A stretch of DNA of 64,000 bases from an uncultured Bacteroidales bacterium (GCA_902798965.1 CADBYS010000026.1:18193-82192), one strand, 5' to 3'; numbered from the stretch's first letter, positions 8,599-18,327 are shown. Translations and numbers: made by a program. The notes: a model not told the origin generated them from the sequence alone.

Positions 8599-9471
8599 AT
8601 GATAGGTATTTTTGATAGCGGTTACGGTGGTTTGACTATCCTGCAGCAGATTCGCTCCGTTCTTCCCGAATACGATTATCTGTATTTGGGTGACAATGCG
8701 CGTGCGCCTTATGGCACTCGCTCGTTTGATTGCATCTATCGCTACACCCTGGAAGCGGTGCAATTTCTGCTTGCGCACCATTGCACGCTTATCATTCTTG
8801 CCTGCAACACGGCCTCAGCCAAAGCCTTGCGCACTATTCAGCAGCACGACTTGCCTGTTATCAATAGCAAACTGCAAGCAGAGGACACAGACCATCTTCC
8901 TGCAACGGGTGCTTCGAGAAAAGTGAACGTACTTGGAGTGATTCGCCCCACTGTGGAAGCGGTGTCGTCAGTAACAAAGACAGGACATGTAGGTGTTCTT
9001 GCCACGCCGGCTACGGTCAGTTCGGAATCCTACGTGCTGGAACTGAATAAGATTGCCGACCAACTCACTGTTGTTCAGCAGCCTTGCCCGATGTGGGTGC
9101 CTCTGATTGAGAGCGGCGAACACACAGATGAGGGAGCAGACTACTTTGTGGACAAATACCTGCGCGAGATTCTTGCCAAAGACCCGCTCATTGACACGCT
9201 TGTCCTTGGCTGCACGCACTATCCCTTGCTGCTACCTAAAATAGAAAAATGGCTTAAGACCCACAGTCCCAAGCCGGTGGCAGCTTTGCCGCAAGGCAAG
9301 CTGGTAGCATATAGTTTGGCTGATTATCTGCGTCGCCATCCCGAATATGAGCGGCAACTCACGCGCGAAGGCTCGTGCAGATACCTTACAACCGACGATG
9401 CTGACAAGTTTAATCAGGCTGCCGCTTTATTTCTTGGCACCCCGATTCATTCCGAACACGTATCGTTCTGA
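8599..9471 (+). CDS. murI: Glutamate racemase
   Basis: A 290-residue cofactor-independent racemase that supplies D-glutamate for peptidoglycan. FDSGYGGLTIL is the N-terminal substrate motif. The two catalytic cysteines lie in ILACNTASAKA and VLGCTHYPLL, and GVIRPT is also conserved. The ATG at 8599 is chosen over an upstream TTG at 8590 because MIGIFDSG is the normal start. It stands alone between the dnaN and dnaG operons. Confidence 0.94.
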   Translation: MIGIFDSGYGGLTILQQIRSVLPEYDYLYLGDNARAPYGTRSFDCIYRYTLEAVQFLLAHHCTLIILACNTASAKALRTIQQHDLPVINSKLQAEDTDHLPATGASRKVNVLGVIRPTVEAVSSVTKTGHVGVLATPATVSSESYVLELNKIADQLTVVQQPCPMWVPLIESGEHTDEGADYFVDKYLREILAKDPLIDTLVLGCTHYPLLLPKIEKWLKTHSPKPVAALPQGKLVAYSLADYLRRHPEYERQLTREGSCRYLTTDDADKFNQAAALFLGTPIHSEHVSF

Positions 9472-9498
9472 AATACAGGAATAGCCGTTTGCCACGAC

Positions 9499-11556
9499 TT
9501 ATTTGACACGGTTCCCCAAAAACTTACAGATCTCCCGTTTAAGATTTGACAAGTGATTGAACTGCAGCAGCAGTTGCGACGACTGTTCGTAGTCTGCAGC
9601 CGGCACTTCGGTCATTTGTTTTTTTACTGCAGCAAGGTGTTCATTTACAATAGTAAGCCGCAGCTCGCAGATAAGTTGCGGTACGAGTTCGGCTAACAGG
9701 TCTTGCTCGGATTGCTGCGGCACATCTTTCATCACATTTTCCGATATAGCCACTTTCGAAAACATAGTGGACAACTGGTAGCGATCAGCTATCAGATCAC
9801 ACGCCAAGGCATTGATTTCGGGATCAGGATGGAACTTAAAGAACGTTTCCGCCACAAACCCATCATCGTTCATATGTGCGCGAAACTCGTCGAAGATGCG
9901 TTTGTCAATAGCCGGTGTGATCGTCATGTCCCCCATCTCTATTTGTAACAAGATGAACTGTCCGACAGTGATTATATGACCATTGGATTGTGCAAAAGGA
10001 CGTTCTCCGTACCGAACAAGGATCTGTGTCAGGTTGCGGCAGTTCTGTTCAATCTTCGTTAGAGTCGGCCGCTTAGCCGGAAGATCCGACGCCACAGATG
10101 ATGCCTGTGCAGAGGCAGGAGAATCCGTATTTGCCTTGTCATCAGGCATGATGGCGGCTTGCTCCCGCTCACGGGCTTTGGCGCGATACGCCTCGGTAGC
10201 ATTCTTGCGTTGCTCCATTCGTTGCTGACCCACGGCACGCAAAAGCAGATCGGCAGATGTCTGCAACAGTTGCGCGCAATCGCGAATATATTCGTAGCGG
10301 GTTATCTCGTCCGGGATCAATGCGATGGACTGTACGAGGTCGTGAGTCAATACAGAGCGTTTGGTCGGGTCTTGCTTGACCTGCTCCCAACTGAATTGTG
10401 CCTTGAAGCGGATAAAGTCCTGCTGATTTTTCTCTATATACTCTATAAATTCGGACGCGTCGTGCGTGCGTGCGTACGAATCGGGGTCTTCACCATCAGG
10501 CAGCAACACCACTTTGACGAAGAAACCCTCACTGAGGAACATATCTATACCTCGAATAGCGGCGTGGATACCTGCCGCATCGCCATCATAAAGGACGGTA
10601 ATGTTCGTCGTGAAGCGCTTGATAAGCCTTACTTGCGGCTGGGTGAGTGCCGTACCACCGGAAGCCACCACATTCTCTATACCGGCTTGATGCATTGACA
10701 ATACATCCATCTGACCTTCCACGAGATAGCACAGGTCTTTGCGAGCTATCTGCTGTTTGGCTTGGAACAAGCCGTACAACTCATTGGTCTTGGAATAGAT
10801 AGTAGAACCCGGCGAGTTGACATATTTACCTTGTGGAATCTCTTTACCGTCTTTATCGTACTTCTTTTTTAGTATTCGGCCTGCAAAAGCTACCGTCTTG
10901 CCCGAGGTGGTAAAGATAGGGAAGATGACGCGGTCGCGAAAACGGTCGTAGGTATCACCTTTCTCATTCTTGATACAGATACCGCAACCGATAAGTGAGT
11001 CTGGGTCGTTGGTCAGATATTTGTCGGTATAGCCGGCTTTGTGCGCTGCATCGGTCATCGCAGTGCGTTTATCGGGCGAGAATCCCAAACCAAACTTACG
11101 AATCGTAACATCCTGCAAGCCGCGTTCGCGGAAGTACTTGAGTCCTATAGCCTGCCCTTCGGCAGTATTCCATAATTGCTCCTGAAACCATTTGTTCGCC
11201 CACTCATTGACGGCAAACATCGACTCGCGATCATCGTGATGTTGCTGCTCCTCCGGGGTGAGTTGGCGCTCCTCTATCTCTATATGATACTTTTTCGCCA
11301 ACGTACGCAAGGCGTCGGAATAGGAGCAGTTCTCTATCTTCATCACAAACCCCACGGCGTTACCGCTCTCGCCACAGCCGAAGCACTTGAATATACCTTT
11401 GCTTGGCGACACGGTGAACGAACCCGTTCGCTCCGAGTGGAACGGACAGAGCCCGATAAGGTTGGCACCGCGTTTCTTGAGCGGCACGTAATCTTGTACT
11501 ACCTCTTCAATCTTGGCAGTACTGAAGATCTTATCAATGGTTTGCGGAGGAATCAT
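9499..11556 (-). CDS. dnaG: DNA primase
   Basis: A 685-residue primase. The N-terminal CHC2 zinc finger is CPFH...CFGCG, the central catalytic core includes RFRDRVIFPI, and the TOPRIM motif is LVEGQMDVLSM followed by ASGGTALT. A polar linker near 470-510 leads to a C-terminal helicase-binding domain. It is last in the envelope-biogenesis operon, 40 bp behind the barrel-protein gene. It converges with murI across only 27 bp, where no strong hairpin terminator was seen. Confidence 0.95.
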   Translation of the reverse strand: MIPPQTIDKIFSTAKIEEVVQDYVPLKKRGANLIGLCPFHSERTGSFTVSPSKGIFKCFGCGESGNAVGFVMKIENCSYSDALRTLAKKYHIEIEERQLTPEEQQHHDDRESMFAVNEWANKWFQEQLWNTAEGQAIGLKYFRERGLQDVTIRKFGLGFSPDKRTAMTDAAHKAGYTDKYLTNDPDSLIGCGICIKNEKGDTYDRFRDRVIFPIFTTSGKTVAFAGRILKKKYDKDGKEIPQGKYVNSPGSTIYSKTNELYGLFQAKQQIARKDLCYLVEGQMDVLSMHQAGIENVVASGGTALTQPQVRLIKRFTTNITVLYDGDAAGIHAAIRGIDMFLSEGFFVKVVLLPDGEDPDSYARTHDASEFIEYIEKNQQDFIRFKAQFSWEQVKQDPTKRSVLTHDLVQSIALIPDEITRYEYIRDCAQLLQTSADLLLRAVGQQRMEQRKNATEAYRAKAREREQAAIMPDDKANTDSPASAQASSVASDLPAKRPTLTKIEQNCRNLTQILVRYGERPFAQSNGHIITVGQFILLQIEMGDMTITPAIDKRIFDEFRAHMNDDGFVAETFFKFHPDPEINALACDLIADRYQLSTMFSKVAISENVMKDVPQQSEQDLLAELVPQLICELRLTIVNEHLAAVKKQMTEVPAADYEQSSQLLLQFNHLSNLKREICKFLGNRVK

Positions 11557-11596
11557 TGTGATTTACGATTGACAGATTGACGATTTGCGATTGAGG

Positions 11597-12325
11597 TTAG
11601 AACTGCCAAAGATACATACCTATTTTTATCTGCCACTGGTCGAAACGGCCGCGAGTCCACGGCTTTGTTCCATCTTCTCTTTCCGGAAATTGATCAGACT
11701 TGTACGGATTGAGCAGACCGAAATCATATCCACCACGCAGGAAGTATCGTTTGTATTGGAAGCCTGCTCCAACGCCCCAGGTTACATTCACGCGCTTGAA
11801 ATCTTCGAATTCAGCATTATCACGATATGTGTAACCATAATGTGTACGTTTCTTATCCTCTTCTACACCTGTAGCTGTACGAATATATTCTTGCTCCTTG
11901 AGGGAAAGGTGGCACTGGATAGTCGGACCGGTATAGAGCATCAAGTACGTATCGCCCGCTATCTCGAACTTGTACTGCCAATCGCAGAAGATCTCTAAGC
12001 CCTGATAGGTGTCGCGGTAACGTGCTTGATCGGTTGACATGCCGGGATAAAGGTATTCCCACTGGGAATAATGCGTGGCGTACGTGTAATTCAAGCCAAG
12101 CGTTGTGCCAAAGCCCTTTGCAATTGTGGCATCATAACTGAAGCCTACTTTCATTCCGTTCATCAAAACTGTTTCCAGTTTCTGCTTGGATGTAGGAGTA
12201 TTGATACGAAGTGTAGGCGATGCGTAGCCAATGTGGAAGCCAAAGCCACCCATCTCATCCTGCGCAATCGCGCTGATAGCCAATAGCAGGCTACAAAGAA
12301 TAGTTGTTGCTCTTCTCATAATCAT
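11597..12325 (-). CDS. Outer-membrane beta-barrel protein
   Basis: A 242-residue protein with a signal peptide (cleavage after AISAIAQ) and then alternating polar and aromatic strands rich in Gly and Tyr. It ends IKIGMYLWQF, the aromatic C-terminus typical of barrels recognised by the Bam machinery. No specific family was recognised. The ATG at 12325 overlaps the OstA-like stop as ATGA; a second ATG two codons later is possible. Placement behind SurA-like and LptA-like genes suggests a PorT/OmpW-like envelope role, but the function is unknown. Confidence 0.75.
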   Translation of the reverse strand: MIMRRATTILCSLLLAISAIAQDEMGGFGFHIGYASPTLRINTPTSKQKLETVLMNGMKVGFSYDATIAKGFGTTLGLNYTYATHYSQWEYLYPGMSTDQARYRDTYQGLEIFCDWQYKFEIAGDTYLMLYTGPTIQCHLSLKEQEYIRTATGVEEDKKRTHYGYTYRDNAEFEDFKRVNVTWGVGAGFQYKRYFLRGGYDFGLLNPYKSDQFPEREDGTKPWTRGRFDQWQIKIGMYLWQF

Positions 12326-14031
12326 TTCTTTATGGACAATCCGCTTTTCACGGAGTTTGTTGTTTCTATATTTTTATCTTTTTCTTGTTCCTCATCAACC
12401 GTAGCACTTACGGATTGTTTCCCAGGTCGACTGCTACGCTCCACATGGATAAACACATCAGCCGGCACACGCGGACGCTCATCTTCCGCCCAGAAGAACG
12501 CACCAAGATGCATGATGGCATCCGTAGCCTGCTCCATCGGGTACATCGTACCGGTGGTAGAGGTGGTGAAGAGCACATGATGCACTTGCTGGTTCTCCAC
12601 AAACACCTTCACAAAACTGCTCTGCGTCCGGTTACATCCACTCAGGGTGTGCGTCTCACTATCCACAGGGAAGAACACCGTTTCGGCATTGCCGTTGACA
12701 TCGATCTGATACACATCTCCGTCACGCACATGAGCAATAATCTCCTTGCCGCTCATCTGATTGTAGTGCAACAGGTCGTGCTGCTGGATGCAGATGGCCG
12801 AACCCATACCGTGTATATAATCCACCTCACTGTTGCGAGTATAGATATAGATGCTGTCGGATGATACCTGATTATTGTCATTCCAGCAGATAGGTTTGCC
12901 GTACATCTTGCCAACAGAATCATAACCGATAAACACGGCTGAATCGCACACACTTTGCAAGTCTTCGCGAAAGACGCGCACATTGCGATAGGCTCGTGTA
13001 CGACGATACATGCTATCCGCAGGCAAAGTATCCGACACTTGCAGTTCCTCAGTGAACAACGTGTCGGCGTGCAGATACAGATGCAGGCTATCGCCCCAAT
13101 ACTCCAACAACGCCTTGTCGGTGGTAAAACCATATGATCCCCACTCGGGATGCTTGGATGCCGGCGAACCTTCTTCGTAGAACTCACTGTAGTTGCCGCT
13201 CTGTGTAACTTGTTCGGTGGAATCGATGAGCACGATGTTCCCAAACAGTTTGCCATAGGCCTGCAGTTTGTCATAAAATATGGTATCAGCCGTCATGGAT
13301 CGCCCTTCAATATGATGAATCAGCGAGCGGTCGAACAGTTCCGACTCCTCGGTGTGGGTGTTGTACACCCCGTTGGAAGAGAAGATGGTTGTTTCCTGTT
13401 CGTAGAGGATGACCGTAGGACTGACAAGCTGTGCTATGTGCGTCTCCGTATCATAGAGCAGCGTGTCGGTATCCATCGTAAAACGGTTGTTGACCAGGTG
13501 TACACTGTCGCGGAACGCCGCGTGTTTGTTATATGGCGTGTATTGCCCCCAACGCGATGTAAGCGTATTCAGTTCGTCCACGATCTTTCCGCCCGAATAG
13601 TAATAGGCTATGTCGTTGGCACGGTCGTAGTTCAAGCTATCTGTTGTAAGCACCGAGTTTTGATGAAGCAGTCGCACGTTCTGCCTTAGGCGCGCCAGCT
13701 TGGTGTTGCCGTTGTAGAAAAGTTTGTCGCCATAGCCTGTCAGCGTGTCACCCTGTACCATCTTCACATGACCGAAAGCGTCAAGCGAGTTGCTCTTCTC
13801 GTAGAAGTTCGCACTGTCGCAGTACATCAACGCATCATCATGACGGAACAACACATTGCCTACCACAATTCGCGCGTCGGGCAATACATTCTGATCGAAT
13901 AGCAGATTATCCGCTCGCTCCAGATACACAAGTGTCTGAGCCCTTGTTGCTATCGGCAAAACACAAAGGAGCAATGAACAAAGACTGATATGTAGCGCGT
14001 GTAACCTCAATGGTAAATGGAAAATGACCAA
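12322..14031 (-). CDS. OstA/LptA-like organic-solvent-tolerance protein
   Basis: A protein of up to 569 residues with a signal peptide ending ATRAQ. Repeated beta-strand motifs follow, such as GNVLFRHDDALMYCDSANFY, GYGDKLFYNGNTKLARLRQNV and LTTDSLNYDRANDIAYYYSGG. These are the OstA/LptA beta-jellyroll repeats of the LPS transport bridge; Bacteroidota carry long versions of this kind. A proline- and acid-rich tail ends the protein. No ATG is available: TTG at 14031 or TTG at 14010 (giving MRLHALHISLCSL) are the candidates, and the second gives the neater signal peptide. It follows the SurA-like gene in the same operon. Confidence 0.8.
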   Translation of the reverse strand: MVIFHLPLRLHALHISLCSLLLCVLPIATRAQTLVYLERADNLLFDQNVLPDARIVVGNVLFRHDDALMYCDSANFYEKSNSLDAFGHVKMVQGDTLTGYGDKLFYNGNTKLARLRQNVRLLHQNSVLTTDSLNYDRANDIAYYYSGGKIVDELNTLTSRWGQYTPYNKHAAFRDSVHLVNNRFTMDTDTLLYDTETHIAQLVSPTVILYEQETTIFSSNGVYNTHTEESELFDRSLIHHIEGRSMTADTIFYDKLQAYGKLFGNIVLIDSTEQVTQSGNYSEFYEEGSPASKHPEWGSYGFTTDKALLEYWGDSLHLYLHADTLFTEELQVSDTLPADSMYRRTRAYRNVRVFREDLQSVCDSAVFIGYDSVGKMYGKPICWNDNNQVSSDSIYIYTRNSEVDYIHGMGSAICIQQHDLLHYNQMSGKEIIAHVRDGDVYQIDVNGNAETVFFPVDSETHTLSGCNRTQSSFVKVFVENQQVHHVLFTTSTTGTMYPMEQATDAIMHLGAFFWAEDERPRVPADVFIHVERSSRPGKQSVSATVDEEQEKDKNIETTNSVKSGLSIKK

Positions 14032-14043
14032 ATGGTAAATAAC

Positions 14044-15387
14044 TTAGTGTTTCCAATTCGGATATTGGAAGTCACATCCTTCCCAACGTGGATCAATCTG
14101 AATGTACGTCTCTTTCTGCTTGTTGAGTATCCACTTATGGATAAACTCGGCAGCCAGTTTCTGCTCAAGCATAGAGCGAACAGCTTGGAAATCGTCCGTC
14201 AGGTTGGCGCGATGCACATCAGTCTTACGCTTGAGTTTGACGATGGCACATACCTCTTTGTTCTTCGTGGGATCAACCATCACAAACGGTTGGCTGATAT
14301 CTCCCTCCTGCATCGAGTAAATCTGCTTGGCTACCTCGGCAGGCAGATCCTGATACTCAAACTTCGATGTGCCGGTATTCGGATTAGTCATCAATCCGGC
14401 ATTCATCGCGGTATTCTTATCCTCGGAGTAACGAATGATAGCCTGCTCAAATGTCAGGCTGTCGACACGGATCTGCCTGGCGATAGAGTCCAGACGATTC
14501 AAGGCATTGATCTTGTCCGTTGCCGATACACGCGGTTTGAGCAGGATATGGCGGCAGTTGATGCGTTCACCGTGTTTCTCGATGAGTTGGATAATATGAT
14601 AACCGTACTCTGTTTCCACGATACGGCTGACCTTCTTGGGATCATTCAGGCTAAACGCTACATCTGCAAACTCCGGTACAAGTTGTCCGCGCCCTACGAA
14701 ACCCAGTTCTCCGCCATGTTTGGCACTCTCCGTGTCCTCCGAATAGAAGCGGGCAAGCATCGAGAAATCAGCCGCGCCACTGGTTACGCGCTCCGTGAAC
14801 TCACGGAGTTTGCCTTTGATACGTTCTATCTCCTCGACAGGTACAGGCGGAACGAAACTCAGTATCTGCACCTCTACCTCTGCCGGCATCATCGGGATGG
14901 AATCCATAGGCAGGCTCTGGTAATAACGGCGGATCTCTGCGGGGGTAGGCTTGATGTTCGATGTCAACTTCTGCTGCATTTGCTGGATAATCATCTGATT
15001 ACGTACCGTCTTCATCATCTCTTCACGAATCTCCGAACTGGTCTTACGGAAGTATTCCTCCATCTTCTCCTTCGAACCGATTTGCGAAATGTAATAATTC
15101 ATTCGCATATCGACCTGATGACTCACGGTTGATTCGGAAACTTCAACCGAGTCCAGCTCGGCTTGATGCAGGAAAAGCTTCTGCACAGCAATCTGTTCCG
15201 GAATGACGCAATACGGATCACCCGGTATAGCTTGCCCCTCGTACTGTGCACGCAATCGTTCTTCCTCCACCTCCGAGCGCAAGATGGCCTCATCGCCCAC
15301 GATCCAGATGACTTCATCGATAATATTATCATCGGCTATGCAGGGAATGGCAATAGCCAACAAGCAGATATATAGTAGTTTTTTCAT
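14044..15387 (-). CDS. surA: SurA-like periplasmic peptidyl-prolyl isomerase
   Basis: A 447-residue secreted chaperone. A signal peptide (MKKLLYICLLAIAIPCIA) precedes a SurA N-terminal domain (IIDEVIWIVGDEAILRSEVE). Two PpiC-type parvulin domains follow: one carries GGELGFVGRGQLVPEFADVA and the second starts at CRHILLK. Such proteins deliver outer-membrane proteins to the Bam complex. ATG at 15387 is preferred to the GTG two codons upstream. It lies 9 bp after another PpiC-type gene and before the OstA-like gene, a typical envelope-assembly set. Confidence 0.9.
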   Translation of the reverse strand: MKKLLYICLLAIAIPCIADDNIIDEVIWIVGDEAILRSEVEEERLRAQYEGQAIPGDPYCVIPEQIAVQKLFLHQAELDSVEVSESTVSHQVDMRMNYYISQIGSKEKMEEYFRKTSSEIREEMMKTVRNQMIIQQMQQKLTSNIKPTPAEIRRYYQSLPMDSIPMMPAEVEVQILSFVPPVPVEEIERIKGKLREFTERVTSGAADFSMLARFYSEDTESAKHGGELGFVGRGQLVPEFADVAFSLNDPKKVSRIVETEYGYHIIQLIEKHGERINCRHILLKPRVSATDKINALNRLDSIARQIRVDSLTFEQAIIRYSEDKNTAMNAGLMTNPNTGTSKFEYQDLPAEVAKQIYSMQEGDISQPFVMVDPTKNKEVCAIVKLKRKTDVHRANLTDDFQAVRSMLEQKLAAEFIHKWILNKQKETYIQIDPRWEGCDFQYPNWKH

Positions 15388-15396
15388 ATTCACTTT

Positions 15397-16251
15397 TTAG
15401 TCTTCACGTTTAAACTGTATCTTCCCGAACCGCACGGCATCATCGTACAATTGTTGGCGTTGCGCTTGCAGGAATTGTATTCTGCGTTCCGCCAGAATCA
15501 TCTTGTCAATGGTTGCCCTTGCATAATCTATAGGCATCGCTTCTCCGGCCAAACGGCAATCGGTAACTTGCAGCAGATAGAGCGACGTGGAATCCTGCTC
15601 GGCATACTGCTTGCCGGCAGCCAATGATTTCTGCCATTTGTTCGACGGCATTCGCATCAATATCTGGTTACCCGTGCGCCATTGCGTAGTGAACAACTCG
15701 TATCCGCTGGCGTATTGGTATGCATATTTCTCAACGTACTCAAGATTTTCTTCTTGCGTCAGATCCGTCAGGCGGCTTTTCAATTCAACTTGAGCCGGGG
15801 CGTCCTGCGGAATGACGAGCAATGCCCCTTGTAATATATTCTCTTGCAAAATGAACCGATCGGGATGATGCACATAGAACGTATCGGCCTCGGCATCACT
15901 TACCGCCTTGGGCATTCTTTTGTCCACTATGTGCCGTTCGTACTCAGCCACATACAAACTACGACGGTAATCTTCCACCAGCGCCTCAATCTCCGGTGTG
16001 CTATGGCTCTTGCCTTCCTGATATTGCAGGATATCCGTTGCCCAGCGACGGATAAACTGCTCGGCATATCGGGCACTGTCTTCCGGCGTTGTTGCATGCT
16101 GGGTCACTGCATCCAAATCACTCTGATACAGATAATTGTTGCCCAACTGCGCCACTGAACCTTCCTTCGCATCGCGCTGGAACAGATTACAGCCGCTCAA
16201 GCAAAACGCCATACCGATCAGTGCAATACTATAAATCCTTGTTCTGTTCAT
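15397..16251 (-). CDS. PpiC/SurA-type lipoprotein chaperone
   Basis: A 284-residue lipoprotein: the N-terminus MNRTRIYSIALIGMAFCLSGC ends in a lipobox (LSGC). Helical SurA-like segments and a region around YVHHPDRFILQENIL, as in peptidyl-prolyl isomerases, follow. The first parvulin-like domain is divergent, so isomerase activity is doubtful and a chaperone role is inferred. The start at 16251 is set by the lipobox and by a promoter whose predicted transcript begins only about 13 nt upstream, which rules out the longer frame. It is first gene of the surA-ostA-dnaG operon. Confidence 0.8.
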   Translation of the reverse strand: MNRTRIYSIALIGMAFCLSGCNLFQRDAKEGSVAQLGNNYLYQSDLDAVTQHATTPEDSARYAEQFIRRWATDILQYQEGKSHSTPEIEALVEDYRRSLYVAEYERHIVDKRMPKAVSDAEADTFYVHHPDRFILQENILQGALLVIPQDAPAQVELKSRLTDLTQEENLEYVEKYAYQYASGYELFTTQWRTGNQILMRMPSNKWQKSLAAGKQYAEQDSTSLYLLQVTDCRLAGEAMPIDYARATIDKMILAERRIQFLQAQRQQLYDDAVRFGKIQFKRED

Positions 16252-16268
16252 ATTTTCAAAAAATCGTG

Positions 16269-16300
16269 CAAAGATACGAAAATATTTGCATAAATGCAAA
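16269..16300 (-). promoter_or_regulatory. Bacteroidota-type promoter for the envelope-biogenesis/dnaG operon
   Basis: On the minus strand, TTTG (16297-16300), 20 bp, then TATCTTTG (16269-16276). Both elements fit the consensus exactly. Predicted start near 16264, leader about 13 nt. Confidence 0.8.
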
Positions 16301-16328
16301 TTTTCGGTCATTTTTCTTGCAAAATCAT

Positions 16329-17393
16329 TTACTTTTGCCTTGCTGAATGATAAATGGTGTACAGTTTAGCCCCATCTACCGTCTCAAAATCATCCGGAAG
16401 AGCAATCTTTGGAGCACAAACGCCTTCACCTGCCTTAACTGCCGCAACCTCTATATGCATCTCATCCCAGATGTCCGTTTCCAAGATGTGTCGTAACGAC
16501 GTCGGACCGCCCTCAACAAGAATAGAGTGGATATTCCTTTCCGCCAAATCATGGAGGATAAACGGCCAATCTGTCTGCTCTCTATAGACGATGGTCGGTG
16601 CATCCCCCGAGAATATTCTCGCATCTTTCGGGATTCGGTGATGCCTGTCTACCACAACGCGTATTGGATTTCTTCCCGGCCAATGGGTGGTCAGTAAGCG
16701 CGGATTATCCAATAGCGCCGTGTTTGTACCTACCATGATAGCCATGTTCTCGGCACGCATCTTGTGCACTAACTGTTTCGTCACCTCGGTGGATATCACT
16801 AGCGGACTACTGACAGCTGACGGCTGATTGCTGACAGCTGATCTGTTATCCATGAAGCCATCGGCTGTTTGTGCCCATTTGAGAATGACATAGGGACGGC
16901 GCTGCTCGTGCAGACACAGAAAACGTTTGTTCAGTTCGCGGCACGCGGCTTCTTCCACTCCTATGGTCACCTCAATGCCCGCATCACGCAGTTTCTGCAC
17001 GCCGCGACCGGCTACTTGCGGGTTAGGATCAAGGCATCCTACTACAACACGCCGAACTCCCTTGCTGATAATAAGGTCGGCACATGGCGGAGTCTTGCCG
17101 TAATGCGAACAAGGCTCAAGCGACACATAGAGCGTCATCGTCTTGTACGCCGCTGCTTTCTCGGCTTCTGACAAACCTTCCATTCGTTTGTCAGCGGCAC
17201 GAAAACACTCCACTTCTGCATGCCCCTCGCCATACTTCCGATGCCAACCTTCTGCGAATATTTCTTCTGTAATCTTCCCGTCTACTGATGAGGATTGCAC
17301 AAGCAGCGCACCAACCATCGGGTTGGGAGCCACATAGTACCTGCCGTTAGCAGCTATCTGCACGCAGCGCAATATATAATCCGAATCCGTCAT
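16329..17393 (-). CDS. ribD: Riboflavin biosynthesis deaminase/reductase RibD
   Basis: A 354-residue bifunctional enzyme for two steps of riboflavin synthesis from GTP. The N-terminal deaminase has the zinc motifs HAEVECF and EPCSHYGKTPPC. The C-terminal reductase has KWAQTADGF, GTNTALLDNP and VEGGPTSL. Residues around 190-206 (NRSAVSNQPSAVSSPL) are a Ser/Pro-rich insertion encoded by a CTGACAGCTGA-type repeat, placed in the loop after the substrate-binding ADGF motif. It is divergent from prmC. No clear promoter was found for it in the 80-bp gap. Confidence 0.92.
   Translation of the reverse strand: MTDSDYILRCVQIAANGRYYVAPNPMVGALLVQSSSVDGKITEEIFAEGWHRKYGEGHAEVECFRAADKRMEGLSEAEKAAAYKTMTLYVSLEPCSHYGKTPPCADLIISKGVRRVVVGCLDPNPQVAGRGVQKLRDAGIEVTIGVEEAACRELNKRFLCLHEQRRPYVILKWAQTADGFMDNRSAVSNQPSAVSSPLVISTEVTKQLVHKMRAENMAIMVGTNTALLDNPRLLTTHWPGRNPIRVVVDRHHRIPKDARIFSGDAPTIVYREQTDWPFILHDLAERNIHSILVEGGPTSLRHILETDIWDEMHIEVAAVKAGEGVCAPKIALPDDFETVDGAKLYTIYHSARQK
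16809..16842. repeat. Imperfect CTGACAGCTGA repeat inside ribD
   Basis: Two copies of CTGACAGCTGA flank a related CGGCTGATTG unit. They encode the repeated SAVS of the RibD loop insertion. The composition resembles the degenerate arrays seen between genes in this window. Confidence 0.65.
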
Positions 17394-17437
17394 AATGTGT
17401 TTTTAACTTTATACTTTTGACTTTTGAGTCATTAAAA

Positions 17438-17469
17438 TTTGCATTTGTCGTTTTTTTTTCGTATCTTTG
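17438..17469 (+). promoter_or_regulatory. Bacteroidota-type promoter abutting the prmC start
   Basis: TTTG (17438-17441), 20 bp, TATCTTTG (17462-17469). The predicted transcription start, about 5 nt after the last G, coincides with the GTG at 17474. The mRNA would therefore be leaderless, or would have 12 nt of leader if TTG at 17486 is used. Confidence 0.75.
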
Positions 17470-17473
17470 CAGC

Positions 17474-18295
17474 GTGAAAGCTGTATTGGAACACATCATC
17501 ACCCGCCTCACGCCGTTCTACCCCAAAGAAGAGGCGCGCGAACTGGCATTTTGGATCATCCAGGAAACAACCGGAATGACCCGATTTGATGTCTGCTTGA
17601 ATACTGACACAAAAAACATACCAAATTTAGAAATAATTTTAAAAAAATTATCAGATTACGTCCCGATACAATATATTTTTGGTCACACAGAGTGGTTAGG
17701 CTTGGATCTGCAGCTCTCAGAAGCCACGCTTATTCCTCGCCCAGAAACAGCAGAATTGGTGACTCACATAAGCAATTATACATCACACATCATACATCAT
17801 ACATCAGCCATCAAAGTGTTGGATATCGGAACGGGTAGCGGCTGCATCGCTTTGGCACTTAAGCAGCGACATCCGGAGTGGATAGTGCAAGGCTTGGACA
17901 AAAGTCGCGAGGCATTACACATTGCACGAACAAATGCACGGAACAATCACCTAAATGTTGATTTCTTTGAAGCGGATATCTTGGCAGATGACATTCCCGA
18001 ATACGACCTGATTGTTTCCAACCCGCCATATATACGTCCGTCAGAGCGATGCACGATGACCGAAAACACATTACGTTACGAGCCCGAAGAAGCGCTGTTT
18101 GTCCCGGATGACGATCCGTTATTATTCTACCGCCGCATCGCGCAATTGCACCAGGCGCCGGAGTTATGGTTCGAGATTAGCGAGACACAGAGCGACGCTC
18201 TTATCCAATTGCTACAATCTGAAGATTATGAGGTGGAATGCATGAAAGATATGTACGAAAAACCACGGTTTATTCACGCACGAATTTCCCGTTGA
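17474..18295 (+). CDS. prmC: Release factor glutamine N5-methyltransferase PrmC
   Basis: A 273-residue SAM-dependent enzyme that methylates the GGQ glutamine of release factors. Seen: an N-terminal helical domain, the IPRPETAELV linker, SAM motif DIGTGSGCIALAL, and the catalytic NPPY in IVSNPPYIRP. The open frame extends to a TTG at 17417, but that lies upstream of the promoter, so the GTG at 17474 (or TTG at 17486) is chosen. A short repeat of CATCATA type between the PRPET and DIGTG motifs adds a few residues (SHIIHHTS). Confidence 0.9.
   Translation: MKAVLEHIITRLTPFYPKEEARELAFWIIQETTGMTRFDVCLNTDTKNIPNLEIILKKLSDYVPIQYIFGHTEWLGLDLQLSEATLIPRPETAELVTHISNYTSHIIHHTSAIKVLDIGTGSGCIALALKQRHPEWIVQGLDKSREALHIARTNARNNHLNVDFFEADILADDIPEYDLIVSNPPYIRPSERCTMTENTLRYEPEEALFVPDDDPLLFYRRIAQLHQAPELWFEISETQSDALIQLLQSEDYEVECMKDMYEKPRFIHARISR
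17781..17812. repeat. CATCATA-type tandem repeat inside prmC
   Basis: Four to five imperfect copies of a 6-8 bp CATCATA/CATCACA unit lie between the conserved PRPET and DIGTGSG motifs. They encode a His/Ser-rich linker, SHIIHHTSA. Confidence 0.6.
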
Positions 18296-18327
18296 CACCG
18301 TCAAAGAAATACGCCGCACTAACGATT

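Noticed and set aside
8458-8781. A minus-strand frame upstream of dnaN
   Set aside because: It overlaps the murI start and the divergent promoters, and its translation is Lys/Ile-rich without motifs.
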